From: Acidimicrobiia bacterium
GTDB taxonomy: Bacteria > Actinomycetota > Acidimicrobiia > Acidimicrobiales > Poriferisodalaceae
Assembly (NCBI GenBank): GCA_012960315.1
Contig: DUBN01000078.1
Span: 103,459-167,458, forward strand
Direction: 5' to 3'
DNA length: 64,000 bases
Shown here: positions 41,780 through 51,298 of the stretch, piece by piece
Numbering within the stretch: position 1 is the stretch's first letter
How the letters are laid out: each line of letters begins with the position of its first letter
Program-made: the position numbers and the translations under genes
The notes under the pieces: generated by a model
What the model saw: only the letters and a program-made list of their open reading frames with translations
Database searches by the model: none
What the model was told of the DNA's origin: nothing

Positions 41780-42829
41780 ATGGCTACTTCCATTCGAGTT
41801 TGTGTTATCCCAGGCGACGACGCGGCGCCGGAGGCAATGCAGGCTTCGGTGCGAGTACTTGGTTCCTTGGACCTGCCCATTGAATGGGACCACGTACTCC
41901 CGGGACGTGAGCTATCAGAACTTGACGCCGCAGAACGCGACGCTCTTGTACATGCACAAATTGATGCCGCTGACACTGTGCTTTTCGGCGCGACAAACGG
42001 AACAACACCTGGCGCTCGATACATGCGTTGGGGCAAACTGACGTTTGCCAATGTTCGACCAATTCAATGGCGTCCCGGCTTTCGGTCGCCGCTGAAAGAC
42101 GCCGAAGAAATTGATTACGTCATCGTTCGAGAGAACCTTGAGGACATGTATGTCGGAATCATGGGCGAAGCCAAAGACCTACTCAATGCCGGCCTGGCTG
42201 ACGCCAGGTCCCGTCTGCCGGCAGGAGCTGAAGACGGCAGGTTCGCGGCGAAAATCATCACTCGGCCAGGCACTGAGCAAGTCGCACGTTTTGCTTGCGA
42301 ATTAGCACTCGAAAGGAGTGCAAAACTGACTGTCTCAGCAAAAACCAACATGCTTCCCGCGACAGATCGGTGGTTCTGTGAGATTGTCCAAGAAATAACT
42401 CAGGAGTACCCTGGGTTGCAATACGAGGAATTCATTGTTGACGATATGGCTCACCGGTTGGTGATCCGGCCACACGACGTTGACGTTCTACTTTTGCCCA
42501 ACCTGTATGGTGATGTTCTCTCTGATTTAGGGGCCGGGACCATCGGTGGGTTAGGACTCGCTCCATCTGGATGCTACGGAAACGAATTCGCTTATTTTGA
42601 ATCCGCTCATGGAACTGCGCCTGACATTGCCGGTATGGGAATCATCAATCCAACCGCGACTTTATTGTCGGCGACAATGATGCTCCGCTATTTGAATCTC
42701 AATACCGCTGCTGATCGTCTAAACAATGCCATTGGAGACGTCTATCTCTCTGGGTCTGTTCTGACTCCAGACCAGGGCGGTGACGCTGGAACCGAAGAAT
42801 TTGCTGATGCTGTGATCGGAGCACTGTGA
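41780..42829 (+). CDS. Isocitrate/isopropylmalate dehydrogenase family protein
   Basis: A 349-residue beta-decarboxylating dehydrogenase. Family landmarks: VCVIPGDDAAPEA (about residue 7), FGATNGTTP (about 72), the substrate loop RENLEDMYVG (about 115), SAKTNMLPATDRWF (about 190), NLYGDVLSDLGAGTIGG (about 240) and ESAHGTAPDIAG (about 275). The RENxEDxY loop leans toward isocitrate- or homoisocitrate-like substrates, or tartrate dehydrogenase. It oxidises and decarboxylates a 2-hydroxy acid with NAD(P). It overlaps the following dehydrogenase by 4 bp (GTGA), so the pair acts together, perhaps on a hydroxy dicarboxylic acid; this is inference. Confidence 0.83.
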   Translation: MATSIRVCVIPGDDAAPEAMQASVRVLGSLDLPIEWDHVLPGRELSELDAAERDALVHAQIDAADTVLFGATNGTTPGARYMRWGKLTFANVRPIQWRPGFRSPLKDAEEIDYVIVRENLEDMYVGIMGEAKDLLNAGLADARSRLPAGAEDGRFAAKIITRPGTEQVARFACELALERSAKLTVSAKTNMLPATDRWFCEIVQEITQEYPGLQYEEFIVDDMAHRLVIRPHDVDVLLLPNLYGDVLSDLGAGTIGGLGLAPSGCYGNEFAYFESAHGTAPDIAGMGIINPTATLLSATMMLRYLNLNTAADRLNNAIGDVYLSGSVLTPDQGGDAGTEEFADAVIGAL

Positions 42830-43941
42830 CTAACACTGATGACCATTCGCCTCGAGGGATTCCCGATGATCGCCCTAGCGGTGATCAGCCTCAGGGTCCA
42901 ATCGCTTTTCGTTTGGAGCAGCTCCGCCCATGGGGAATCGCTGCCTATGAGGCGGCTGGCATGTCCGCTCTGGACGCGACAACGGTGGTTGACAACCAAC
43001 TGTGGTCTGATTTACGAGGTGTCGATACCCACGGTTTTCAGAGAGTGAGCTGGTACATCAACTGGTTCCGCGACGGATCAACCGATCCCGAAGCTCAGCT
43101 AAACATCGTGCAGGAAACACCGGCGGTGGTTGTAGCGGACGGCAACCATGGACTCGGACAACTAGTGATCACGCGGTTCATGGACCGATTAATAGAAGTG
43201 GCTTCCCAGAGTGGAATGGTCGCCGGCGTAATCCGTAACTCCAACGACTGGGGATGTGGCGCGAATTATCCGTACCGAGCCGCTCAAGCTGGATTTGTTT
43301 GCTTCGGTACTACGACCAGCGTTCCGAACCTCGCGCCGTTCGGAAGCAGGAGAAAATTGTTCGGAAACAACCCCATTGTGTGGACGTTCCCGAGACGAGA
43401 TGATCCGCCGATCGTTCTTGACATGGCGATGACCCCTGTCGCTTTGGGAAAGGTGCTCCGAGCTCGTTCAGAAGGCACGGAGATTCCCGAGGCATGGGGT
43501 TTTCTCGACAGAGAGGGAAATCCCACCGTGGATCCCGATGTAGCGATGAAGGGCATCGTGCCTGCCATTGGCGGCTACAAGGGGATCGGAATGATTACCG
43601 CCTCCAACGTCTTAGCTGGGATTCTTTCGGGTTCGGCTCATAGCGGCGATGTCGCTGTCGGCCATAGGGGCCAGTTTTTTCTACTTATGGATCCTGGCAT
43701 CTTCAGAGATCGCGATGAGTACTACGACGACATCGAAGACATGGTCGGCCAAATCCGTGCTGCCGGAGAAGAAGATGCTCTACCGGGTCAGCAGGTCTAC
43801 CTCCCTGGTGAGATTGAGCAACAAACTATGGACCGACGCACGCTTGACGGGGTTGTCTCCTACCCGGGTTCAGTCGTCAGAGCACTTCGCAAAATAGGCG
43901 ACGAAGTAGGTGTGTCTTTCCAGTGTGATCCTGTGACTTAG
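42826..43941 (+). CDS. Malate/L-lactate dehydrogenase (Ldh2) family protein
   Basis: A 371-residue Ldh2/type 2 malate dehydrogenase family protein. The catalytic DTHGFQRV (about residue 65) and the NSNDWGCGANYPYRA segment (about 135), FGNNPIVWTFP and DMAMTPVALGKV (about 200) are typical. Members use NAD(P) on lactate, malate, ureidoglycolate or 2,3-diketogulonate. The protein has an N-terminal extension rich in polar residues before the family core. GTG start coupled to the upstream dehydrogenase by a 4-bp overlap. The pairing with a beta-decarboxylating dehydrogenase suggests successive oxidation of a hydroxy acid. Confidence 0.83.
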   Translation: MTNTDDHSPRGIPDDRPSGDQPQGPIAFRLEQLRPWGIAAYEAAGMSALDATTVVDNQLWSDLRGVDTHGFQRVSWYINWFRDGSTDPEAQLNIVQETPAVVVADGNHGLGQLVITRFMDRLIEVASQSGMVAGVIRNSNDWGCGANYPYRAAQAGFVCFGTTTSVPNLAPFGSRRKLFGNNPIVWTFPRRDDPPIVLDMAMTPVALGKVLRARSEGTEIPEAWGFLDREGNPTVDPDVAMKGIVPAIGGYKGIGMITASNVLAGILSGSAHSGDVAVGHRGQFFLLMDPGIFRDRDEYYDDIEDMVGQIRAAGEEDALPGQQVYLPGEIEQQTMDRRTLDGVVSYPGSVVRALRKIGDEVGVSFQCDPVT

Positions 43942-43972
43942 GTTTCGGGAGGTGCATCCTCCCAACGCGGGT

Positions 43973-45628
43973 TTATTGCTCTTTTTGAGAGCGTTGATGA
44001 GCAGGTAGAGGCAGGCGAATAGGTGCCAGGACGTTCATGTCGATATCAAGAAGGGTAGGACCTTGACGTTCAAGGGCCCTCGCCAATGCCGGTTCGAATT
44101 GCTCAAGTCCATCAACTCTCTCCGCGTCGACTCCCATTCCCTCCGCAACTTTGACGAAATCTACGGTTGGCAACTCTGTGCCGTGTTTACGACCCAGAAC
44201 GTTGTCTTGAATTATGCGCAATATGTTGTAGCCGGAGTCGTTAAAAACTAGAACGATCACTGGGATTTGGTGTTCCGCACAAGCGGACAATTCGCCAATA
44301 GATAATTGAAGACCGCCGTCGCCTTGCACAATGAGGGTGTGGTTTCCGCTTCCTATTGCTGCACCCATACCAAGCGGCAATCCCGGCCCAATCGCCACAG
44401 CTGCTGGGCGAACGGAGGTCCGACTTCGAACGATCGGAAGCAATCGATTACCCCAGGTGTAGTTAGGCACGGTTGAGTCGCGAACAATTGGGGAATCTTC
44501 AGGAAGTAACTGCCGGATGATGGAAACAATTTGACTGTGATCTGAGCCGATCTCTTCGCGAACCGCTTGCTCGTCGGCTGCTCGTATTTTGAGACAACGG
44601 TCGACGAACTGACGATCGACATTGCCCTCTTTGACTCGTTTAAGTAAGCCCTCAAGCCCGAGTTTGGCATCACTAACTACTGCTACAGCGGCGGGATAGT
44701 TACGCCCGATAACTTCAGGGTCGACGTCGACATGCACAAGCTTTTCGGGCATGGGAAGACTCCAGACCCGCGTGGCGTAGTTCTGGAACCGCGTACCTAC
44801 TGCAAGCACTGCATCCGCTTCTTCGAAAATTTCCATACCTGACACCCGGTCGGTACGAAATCCGAGGCTGAGGGGATGCGTTTCGGAAATAGATCCTCTT
44901 CCTTCGATTGTCGTGACAACCGGGGCGCCGAGCCGCTCAGCGAAAGCAGTCAATTCTTGTCCGGCGCCTGAAATATTGACGCCGCCCCCCGCCCAAATAA
45001 CTGGACGCTCGGCAGTTCGCAGTATCTCCGCCGCTTGGTCCAAAAGGGTTTCGTCGGGTGCTATCCGCTCAGTTTTCGATGAACCGACGATCTCGATGTC
45101 AGTTGTTCGATATTGAAGATCGATCGGGATTTCTATTGCGCCGGGTTGAGGGCGGCCGCGACGGATATCGTCTGCGACTCGGGCGAGTTCCCTGCTGATG
45201 TCCTCGGTGTAGCGGACAGAGGCGACCGATCTACACACTGTGTTGAGCATCTCGGGTTGTTTTTCGTGTTCATGGAGAAAGCCCTTGCCTTTGCCACGGA
45301 ATCGGGACTCGATCTGTCCGGTGATCATCATGACCCGCGATGAGACAAATGCGGCTTCGTAGATTCCGGGCACGGCATTGACTGCGCCAGGCCCTGTTGA
45401 TGTCAGAAGTACCCCTAGCTCGCCAGTGACTCGCGAATAGGCATCAGCAGCATGTGCTGCAGCTTGTTCGTGGCGAACATTAATTACTTGGATATCTCGG
45501 TGGAGTGAAAGAGCGTCGTAGATGGGCAAATTGTGAACACTCACAATTCCAAAAACGTGTTTCACGCCTATAGCAGAGAGGGTCTCAGCGACAGCTTGGC
45601 CGCCAGTCATCATCGTCATAGTGGGCAC
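43973..45628 (-). CDS. Thiamine-diphosphate enzyme of the acetolactate synthase type
   Basis: A 551-residue ThDP-dependent enzyme. The catalytic glutamate is in VRHEQAAAHAADAY (about residue 52), the central FAD/nucleotide-fold domain has WAGGGVNISGAGQEL (about 215), and the ThDP motif VQGDGGLQLSIGEL leads to FNDSGYN (about 435-465). It may be an acetolactate synthase, a 2-oxoacid decarboxylase or a lyase; no small regulatory subunit of acetolactate synthase follows it. The ATG at 45628 is clear. It is convergent with the Ldh2-type gene. Confidence 0.82.
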   Translation of the reverse strand: MPTMTMMTGGQAVAETLSAIGVKHVFGIVSVHNLPIYDALSLHRDIQVINVRHEQAAAHAADAYSRVTGELGVLLTSTGPGAVNAVPGIYEAAFVSSRVMMITGQIESRFRGKGKGFLHEHEKQPEMLNTVCRSVASVRYTEDISRELARVADDIRRGRPQPGAIEIPIDLQYRTTDIEIVGSSKTERIAPDETLLDQAAEILRTAERPVIWAGGGVNISGAGQELTAFAERLGAPVVTTIEGRGSISETHPLSLGFRTDRVSGMEIFEEADAVLAVGTRFQNYATRVWSLPMPEKLVHVDVDPEVIGRNYPAAVAVVSDAKLGLEGLLKRVKEGNVDRQFVDRCLKIRAADEQAVREEIGSDHSQIVSIIRQLLPEDSPIVRDSTVPNYTWGNRLLPIVRSRTSVRPAAVAIGPGLPLGMGAAIGSGNHTLIVQGDGGLQLSIGELSACAEHQIPVIVLVFNDSGYNILRIIQDNVLGRKHGTELPTVDFVKVAEGMGVDAERVDGLEQFEPALARALERQGPTLLDIDMNVLAPIRLPLPAHQRSQKEQ

Positions 45629-45653
45629 ACGGTAGCTTCCGCTCGCATGTCTT

Positions 45654-47159
45654 TCAGGACACGAGGAGCGCGTCAGCTATCGACTTCAATCGTTGTTCAG
45701 AATGTGTCACCGCCGGATCGATGCCGTAGTGATCGTGGGCGCTGCGGTATCGGCCATCGATCCAACGTACAGAAACATTGTTGGGACCCATGAGGGCGGG
45801 GTGTTTAACTCCGCACGCGAATGACAACCGCAAAAGTTCGCTACGAAGGCCCGAGACATAGTTGGCTAATCGCACTCCTTTGTCAGTCGGGTCAAGACCC
45901 CTTTGGAGCCATTGGGATTGGGTTGCTACGCCGGTAGGGCAATGACCCGTGTGGCATTTCTGGGCTTGTAGGCATCCAATCGCAAGCATGGCCTCGCGTC
46001 CTACGTTCACCATGTCCAAGCCCAAAGCCATAGCTGTAGCCGCTGGTGCAGGGAGCCCCAGTCGGCCCGCGCCCATAAATACGACTGCGTCGGTCAAAGC
46101 AACTTCTGCGAAAGCGTTGTAGGCCACTGCAAAAGCTTCCCAGAACGGAAGAGCTACGTGGTCTGAGAAGACCAAAGGCCCAGCACCGGTGCCGCCCTCA
46201 GCCCCATCAATATTGATGAAGTCCGGCCCGCGGCCAGTTTCAGCCATGTGTTGCGCTAGGTGGGTCCAGAAATCAACTTGCCCAACAGCAGATTTGACGC
46301 CAACAGGCAATCCAGTGATGTCCGCTAGTTGCTCAACGAACGCGACGAGACTGACAACGTTTGAGAAGGCTGAATGCCCACCCGGACTCGCCACGTCTAT
46401 TCCTTGGGGAACACCGCGAGCCTCGGCGATCTCGGCCGTCACTTTGGCCGCTGGCAACAACCCACCCATGCCGGGTTTGGCACCTTGACTCAACTTAATT
46501 TCGATCGCTCGAACGGGAGCAGATGTAATCGTTTTGAGAAGTGTGTCCAGGCAAAAGTTGCCGTTATTATCGCGGCATCCGAAGTATCCGGTGCCGAACT
46601 GAAAAATCAGTTCTCCACCATGAAGATGATGTTCAGCTATGCCGCCTTCACCAGTGTTGTGAAGACAGCCGTCGATAGCGGCGCCACGATTGAGCGCTTG
46701 AACAGCAGCTCCTGACAGCGACCCGAAGCTCATCCCTGACAAGTTGACTACTGACTGCGGGCGAAAGGCACCCGGTCGGCTTCGCCATTGACCTAAAACT
46801 TTGGTGCACTGGATTGGGGCGGAAGCCGGAACCGGGTCAAGAATGGGGAACGGCGAGTGGAGAAAAACGACGCGGTTTGGTTCTGTCAGATCATCATCAG
46901 TACCGAAGCCAAAATATGAGTTCTCTTTCTTGGCTGTCGCATACACCCATCGTCGTTCATGGCGACTGAAAGGTTTCTCTTCGTCGTTACCGGCTACGAC
47001 ATATTGACGGAGCTCGGGGCCAATTCGTTCAATCAGATACCTCAGGTGGCCGATCAGCGGAAAGTTACGCAATATGGCGTGGCGGCGTTGAAGAAGGTCA
47101 TATAAAGCGACACCCAAGAGCGCCGCCACGAGCATCATTACCCACCACCACCAAGCCAT
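45654..47159 (-). CDS. Membrane-anchored FMN-binding glutamate synthase family protein
   Basis: A 501-residue protein with an N-terminal transmembrane helix (WWWWVMMLVAALLGVAL), then the FMN barrel domain of the glutamate synthase large subunit. It retains GMSFGSLSGAAV, IKLSQGAKPGMGG (about residue 225), DFINIDGAEGGTGAGP (about 315) and the C-x5-C-x4-C iron-sulfur motif CLQAQKCHTGHC followed by PTGVATQ. The amidotransferase and the N-terminal domains are absent, as is usual in this stand-alone family. It is an oxidoreductase of unknown acceptor, likely at the cytoplasmic membrane. It lies 25 bp from the ThDP enzyme on the same strand and 31 bp from the PLP dehydratase. Confidence 0.85.
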   Translation of the reverse strand: MAWWWWVMMLVAALLGVALYDLLQRRHAILRNFPLIGHLRYLIERIGPELRQYVVAGNDEEKPFSRHERRWVYATAKKENSYFGFGTDDDLTEPNRVVFLHSPFPILDPVPASAPIQCTKVLGQWRSRPGAFRPQSVVNLSGMSFGSLSGAAVQALNRGAAIDGCLHNTGEGGIAEHHLHGGELIFQFGTGYFGCRDNNGNFCLDTLLKTITSAPVRAIEIKLSQGAKPGMGGLLPAAKVTAEIAEARGVPQGIDVASPGGHSAFSNVVSLVAFVEQLADITGLPVGVKSAVGQVDFWTHLAQHMAETGRGPDFINIDGAEGGTGAGPLVFSDHVALPFWEAFAVAYNAFAEVALTDAVVFMGAGRLGLPAPAATAMALGLDMVNVGREAMLAIGCLQAQKCHTGHCPTGVATQSQWLQRGLDPTDKGVRLANYVSGLRSELLRLSFACGVKHPALMGPNNVSVRWIDGRYRSAHDHYGIDPAVTHSEQRLKSIADALLVS

Positions 47160-47190
47160 GTCCTTGACGCTAGCCGTGTGGTGAGGCGGT

Positions 47191-48105
47191 TCAATCCGAG
47201 TTTGCCCCGCAAATCACCAAGACACCATGCTCATGCGCCGATATCGCGATCTTGCCTGAAAGCAATCCAGCGAGACCAGTTGCTGCTGCGGGCTCGGACG
47301 GAACACCGAATTCAGTTGCGAGCACCCCTTGGGCCGCTGCTGTTTCTTGATCGCTTACGACAACGCTTTCCGCTCGCGAGGAGACGAGTGCGTTCCACCC
47401 AAGGTCTCCTATGCGGCGAGCTCCAAGGGAGTCCGCTGCCAGCCCCGATACTTCAATGTCAACGGGTTCGCCAGCGGCTCGGGCTTTGGCCCAACTTTGC
47501 GTCCCTTCAGTTTCGACCGCGATTAGCCGCTTGCTGGTCCCCCACCATGTCGCCAGCCCACCAGCGAGGCCACCACCTCCGCATGCCACAATCACCGTTG
47601 TCGCGTCTGGTACCTGGACATCTATTTCCATTGCAATGGTGCCGGCGCCCGAAACAACTTCCGCTTGGTCGTACGCATGTAATTCGACACAATTACGACC
47701 GAGCGTGAACTGACGCGCTGCAGAGAGAGCGTCGTGGTATTCGCGTCCAGTTACATGTACTTGTGCTCCGTATGACTTGAGCTTTTCGAGTTTGCGCGAA
47801 GAAATGACCGATGGTACGAAGATATTGGCCGGGTACTGGAGGCTTCTAGCCGCCCAAGCAACCGCCGCTCCGTGATTTCCCCCGGAAGCCGCAATCACCC
47901 CATCGGAACCGACTTCTGCGCAGAGCAAAGCATTCATTGCACCTCGGGCCTTGAACGATCCGCTGTGTTGGAGATTTTCGAGCTTAAGGGTCAGCCGATA
48001 AGGCAACCCCAAGGATTCGCCATTGAGTGACTGGACCGGAGTGCCGACAATATGGCCGTTTAGTCGTTGAGCAGCATTTGCGATCGCGTCTCTGTCTAAT
48101 TTCAC
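47191..48105 (-). CDS. PLP-dependent threonine/serine dehydratase-like enzyme
   Basis: A 304-residue fold-type II PLP enzyme. The PLP lysine is in [12 protein letters not shown] (about residue 51), [11 protein letters not shown] (about 75) binds the substrate carboxylate, and the phosphate loop is CGGGGLAGG (about 170). There is no C-terminal ACT domain, so it belongs to the catabolic or racemase-like group rather than biosynthetic IlvA. It deaminates threonine or serine, or racemises serine. The GTG at 48105 overlaps the hpaB stop by 4 bp (GTGA), tying it to that gene. Confidence 0.85.
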   Translation of the reverse strand: MKLDRDAIANAAQRLNGHIVGTPVQSLNGESLGLPYRLTLKLENLQHSGSFKARGAMNALLCAEVGSDGVIAASGGNHGAAVAWAARSLQYPANIFVPSVISSRKLEKLKSYGAQVHVTGREYHDALSAARQFTLGRNCVELHAYDQAEVVSGAGTIAMEIDVQVPDATTVIVACGGGGLAGGLATWWGTSKRLIAVETEGTQSWAKARAAGEPVDIEVSGLAADSLGARRIGDLGWNALVSSRAESVVVSDQETAAAQGVLATEFGVPSEPAAATGLAGLLSGKIAISAHEHGVLVICGANSD

Positions 48106-49562
48106 GTCTGGGGCCAGGTGTCATCTGCCAGAAATCGTTCGACACGATCAACGTAAGCACTTCGGTCGTATACGCCATACAGGGCGTGTTTCATGCGAAC
48201 TGGGTCCCCAAAAAAGAACCGTTCATACAAGCTCTGTCGACCGCCAAATCCGGAAATTGTCATGTCCCATGCGAGCCTAAACAAGCGCAAGCGTTCTTCT
48301 GCTGAGCCATTCTTCCCTTGAAGGAACTTGGAGATGTCGCCGCTTCGTTCACCAGTCCAGTCGGCTTCGCTCGGCACCATGATCAAACCACTTGACGAGC
48401 AAAGTTGAAGGATTTCCATCAACCTTTTATGGACCGCCGGATAGTAATTTCGGGCAGCATCTAATGGGCCTCGCGCTGGGGTCATCACCCCGTATTCGTT
48501 TACGGTCGCCTGCTCTTCGGAAGCAACTTTCAAAGCTTTCATGATCTCGAGGGTGATGATTACCTCTGCAACCATTTCTTGGACGTGCGGATAATGACCA
48601 GTTCCGATCATGTCGATGACTGCTTGAAGAGTTCCCAGGATGGCTTCCGTCTTTGCGATTTTTAGATTCACCACTTGGTGGGCCATATGCAGCACTGCCC
48701 CTGTTCGCGCGTAGGCCTGGTTTGCCCGATCTACGTCCCGGATTAAGAAAACCCGTTCCCAGGGAACAATGACGTCGTCAAAGATCACCATGGCATCAAG
48801 TTCGTCAAAGCGTGAACCCAGGGGATGGTCGACGTGGCTTCGACCTTGATCCAATGGTTCGCGGCACTGGAATCGCAACCCTGGGGTGCTATTGGGTAAA
48901 GAGAACCCAAGCGCGTAAGGGCGTAGTTCATCTCCGCCCTGCAGGACCGTTGACGGAAATATCAAGATCTCATCGGAGATAGGCAACGTGGCCAGCATCC
49001 GGGCGCCGCGAACCAAAATACCTTCACTAGTTTCCTCGACTAAGCCCAGGGCGATGAACGGGTCATCAAATTCGTTGGCTTGCTTTGACTTGTCAATTTG
49101 CGGGTTAGTGAGAGCATGCGTGAGCGCCAGGTCGTTCTCTCGCACGTATTCGAAATAGTTTCTGATGTTTTGGCCGAAACGACCATCTACTTCGTCGAAA
49201 TACGCTCCCGCCATCCCGGCAGCCATAACGTTTACGTTCATGTAGTCGGGTGATCTACCCATATGGCCAAGGCTCGCGTCGGCCCACACCTTGTGCATCT
49301 GAGAGCGTTTACGAAGGTCGTCTTTGCTTTCCGGCACCATGAAACTGCGGCCAACTAGGTGTCCCGACGATGGAGACTTGAAAGTCATGACGTCTACTAG
49401 GTCATCTTGGTATTGAAGGTCGTATAGGGCCGCAAGCGATGCCACAGCGTTTCGAGTTTTCGGGTGGCTCGTCGGGTCCTCTACGCGTTGACCTTCGAGC
49501 CAAAGCTCCGGAGGCTGGGTTCGAAGTCGCTCAATGACCTGTTTTCCAGTTCTTGCGGGCAT
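48102..49562 (-). CDS. hpaB: 4-hydroxyphenylacetate 3-monooxygenase oxygenase subunit (HpaB family)
   Basis: A 486-residue FADH2-dependent monooxygenase of the HpaB family. The N-terminal [21 protein letters not shown], the [16 protein letters not shown] segment (about residue 85), [19 protein letters not shown] (about 100), the NPQIDKSK loop and the C-terminal [17 protein letters not shown] are characteristic. It hydroxylates 4-hydroxyphenylacetate or related phenols to catechols with reduced flavin from a separate reductase. No hpaC reductase is seen in the window. The ATG at 49562 has AGGAG at 6-7 bp and is preferred over the GTG at 49568. It is divergent from an IclR-type regulator and coupled to the PLP dehydratase. 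Confidence 0.88.
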   Translation of the reverse strand: MPARTGKQVIERLRTQPPELWLEGQRVEDPTSHPKTRNAVASLAALYDLQYQDDLVDVMTFKSPSSGHLVGRSFMVPESKDDLRKRSQMHKVWADASLGHMGRSPDYMNVNVMAAGMAGAYFDEVDGRFGQNIRNYFEYVRENDLALTHALTNPQIDKSKQANEFDDPFIALGLVEETSEGILVRGARMLATLPISDEILIFPSTVLQGGDELRPYALGFSLPNSTPGLRFQCREPLDQGRSHVDHPLGSRFDELDAMVIFDDVIVPWERVFLIRDVDRANQAYARTGAVLHMAHQVVNLKIAKTEAILGTLQAVIDMIGTGHYPHVQEMVAEVIITLEIMKALKVASEEQATVNEYGVMTPARGPLDAARNYYPAVHKRLMEILQLCSSSGLIMVPSEADWTGERSGDISKFLQGKNGSAEERLRLFRLAWDMTISGFGGRQSLYERFFFGDPVRMKHALYGVYDRSAYVDRVERFLADDTWPQT

Positions 49563-49617
49563 GAGCACTCCTGAGCTTTCATTTATCGCTTTATTGTCCG
49601 AATATAGAATACCTTAA

Positions 49618-49628
49618 CCGATAATCGG
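49618..49628. promoter_or_regulatory. Inverted repeat CCGAT-A-ATCGG, probable IclR operator
   Basis: In the 83-bp divergent region between hpaB and the IclR gene. A looser inverted repeat (TGTCCGAATATAG at 49595-49607 against ATCGGATATTG at 49624-49634) flanks it. The position, close to both starts, suits autoregulation and hpaB control. Confidence 0.5.
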
Positions 49629-49645
49629 ATATTGTATCTTGCAAC

Positions 49646-50338
49646 ATGTCTGCTACTCACCAAATCGACTCCAGCCGTTCCCAAACTCTTGACCGTGGCC
49701 TATCAGCCCTGGCAATAATCGCCACCTCCAAAACTCCGCTAACCATCCATGAGGTGGCTACCCATTTGGGTCTCGGACGTTCTGTGACTTACCGAATAAT
49801 CCGCACGCTTGAGGATCATCGCTTAGTGACGCGTGATGCAACTGGTCGTCTTACGGGAGGGACTCAACTCGTCGCTCTAGCCGGGGGGGTCAAAAATGAT
49901 ATGCAAGCCGCCGCTGCTCCCATCCTGGCGACACTCGCCAACTTATTGGGAATGACTGCCTTCCTCGTGGTGTCGGACGGCAATGCGGCAGTCACCGTTC
50001 TAGTAGTCGAACCCATGAGCACGGCAGCACATGTTGCCTACCGGCCAGGAACCCGCCACCCTCTCGATCGCGGCGCACCCGGAATCGCCTTGCTAGCTGG
50101 CGACGCACCAAAAGCATCCGAACGCGTGGAAGTTAGCGACGCTCGAACGTCGGGGTGGGCGTATTCGGAAAGCGAAGTCATCGAGGGGATGGCCTCCATC
50201 GCCGCACCAGTGACAACCCCCGATGGAGCCACCCAGGCTGCCGTCGCAATCGTCCACCTCGTGGCCGGGATGGATTCAAAATACGTCGCCCCGCATGTAG
50301 TGGAGGCTGCGCGATGTTTAGGAATTGATCTCGCGTAA
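49646..50338 (+). CDS. IclR-family transcriptional regulator
   Basis: A 230-residue IclR regulator. The N-terminal winged helix runs from TLDRGLSALAIIATSKTPL through HEVATHLGLGRSVTYRIIRTLE (about residues 10-60), followed by the IclR effector domain with LANLLGMTAFLVVSDGNAAV and a late EGMASIAAPV (about 190). The family binds small aromatic or organic acids and represses or activates nearby catabolic genes. It is divergent from hpaB with an inverted repeat between them, so it probably controls hpaB and its downstream genes. The last 21 bp overlap the convergent PhyH gene. Confidence 0.87.
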   Translation: MSATHQIDSSRSQTLDRGLSALAIIATSKTPLTIHEVATHLGLGRSVTYRIIRTLEDHRLVTRDATGRLTGGTQLVALAGGVKNDMQAAAAPILATLANLLGMTAFLVVSDGNAAVTVLVVEPMSTAAHVAYRPGTRHPLDRGAPGIALLAGDAPKASERVEVSDARTSGWAYSESEVIEGMASIAAPVTTPDGATQAAVAIVHLVAGMDSKYVAPHVVEAARCLGIDLA

Positions 50339-51169
50339 AGAAGCATCCGGGGTTTTATAAACCAGCGGAAAGAGGTCTTCGTCACCGGGATATTGGCCAA
50401 TTTCAACTGTGGTGTCTTCGCCGGTGACGGTGGGGTCACAGCCCGGATGGGGATACCAAGTGGCGTCGTCACCAAGCCATCGAGTAGACAGCGCTACTCG
50501 GCGCCCATTCCCAGCGTTTCCCGGGGAGCCATGCAATGCCCACGCAGAGAAGAACAGGGCGTCGCCGGGTTCAACGTCGAACCCAACGATGTCGTAATCC
50601 TCTCTGGCAGCCGCGACATCCGGACATGGCTCGCCTTCAAAATCATTTACCCAGCCTTTTGAGCCGTCAAATGCTTCTGGAGCGAAATATGAATCCCATC
50701 TATGAGAGCCTCGGACAAACTCCAGTGAACTTTCTTCAACAGTGACTCGACTCGTCGATACCCACGCCGAACAGATCTGCTTGCCGAGAAACGGCCAGTA
50801 GGGAATGTCTTGATGCCACGGAGTAGGAGCTTGCGTCTTGGGTTCTTTTATCAGCAAGTGGTCGAAATAAAATCGGGCGCTTGCAGAACCCATCAGTGCG
50901 GCCGCTATGTGACCAACTCCAGACTCATAGATGTAGCGGTTAACTGTCGGATCGCTCTTCCAGCGATATCGACTCGTAAAGAGCCGATCCCTCCTGGCGC
51001 CGGGGTTGGTATCGGTGACCCATCTCCCAGGGTCTAAAAGTTGTGCATCCGCCATTGCCTCTATTTGGGGCAGCCATTCCTCGGACACGGCATTGGGAAT
51101 TTTCACCACTCCGTCAGCTAAGTAGGCCGCGTGCAGTTCTTCGGTCACCTTGGGATGCGACGCGATCAT
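50318..51169 (-). CDS. Phytanoyl-CoA dioxygenase (PhyH) family protein
   Basis: A 283-residue Fe(II)/2-oxoglutarate dioxygenase. The iron motif HQDIPYWPFLG (about residue 118) and the distal histidine in ALHGSPGNAGNGRRVALSTRW (about 205), with the arginine that binds 2-oxoglutarate, are present. It hydroxylates an unknown substrate, possibly an acyl-CoA or a small alkaloid-like metabolite. The ATG at 51169 is clear. It is divergent from the NAD-binding dehydrogenase at 51299 with 129 bp between the starts. Confidence 0.85.
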   Translation of the reverse strand: MIASHPKVTEELHAAYLADGVVKIPNAVSEEWLPQIEAMADAQLLDPGRWVTDTNPGARRDRLFTSRYRWKSDPTVNRYIYESGVGHIAAALMGSASARFYFDHLLIKEPKTQAPTPWHQDIPYWPFLGKQICSAWVSTSRVTVEESSLEFVRGSHRWDSYFAPEAFDGSKGWVNDFEGEPCPDVAAAREDYDIVGFDVEPGDALFFSAWALHGSPGNAGNGRRVALSTRWLGDDATWYPHPGCDPTVTGEDTTVEIGQYPGDEDLFPLVYKTPDASLREINS

Positions 51170-51298
51170 CGGTGGCTCCTTCGTCCCAACAGATGCTTAA
51201 CACGTTATCTTTCTCAATCGTTGGGGTAAATCGAAAATTTGAGCCATTAGAGAGAGTTACATTGAGCCAACCAGGCCAAGGCAGATTGGAATGATCAG

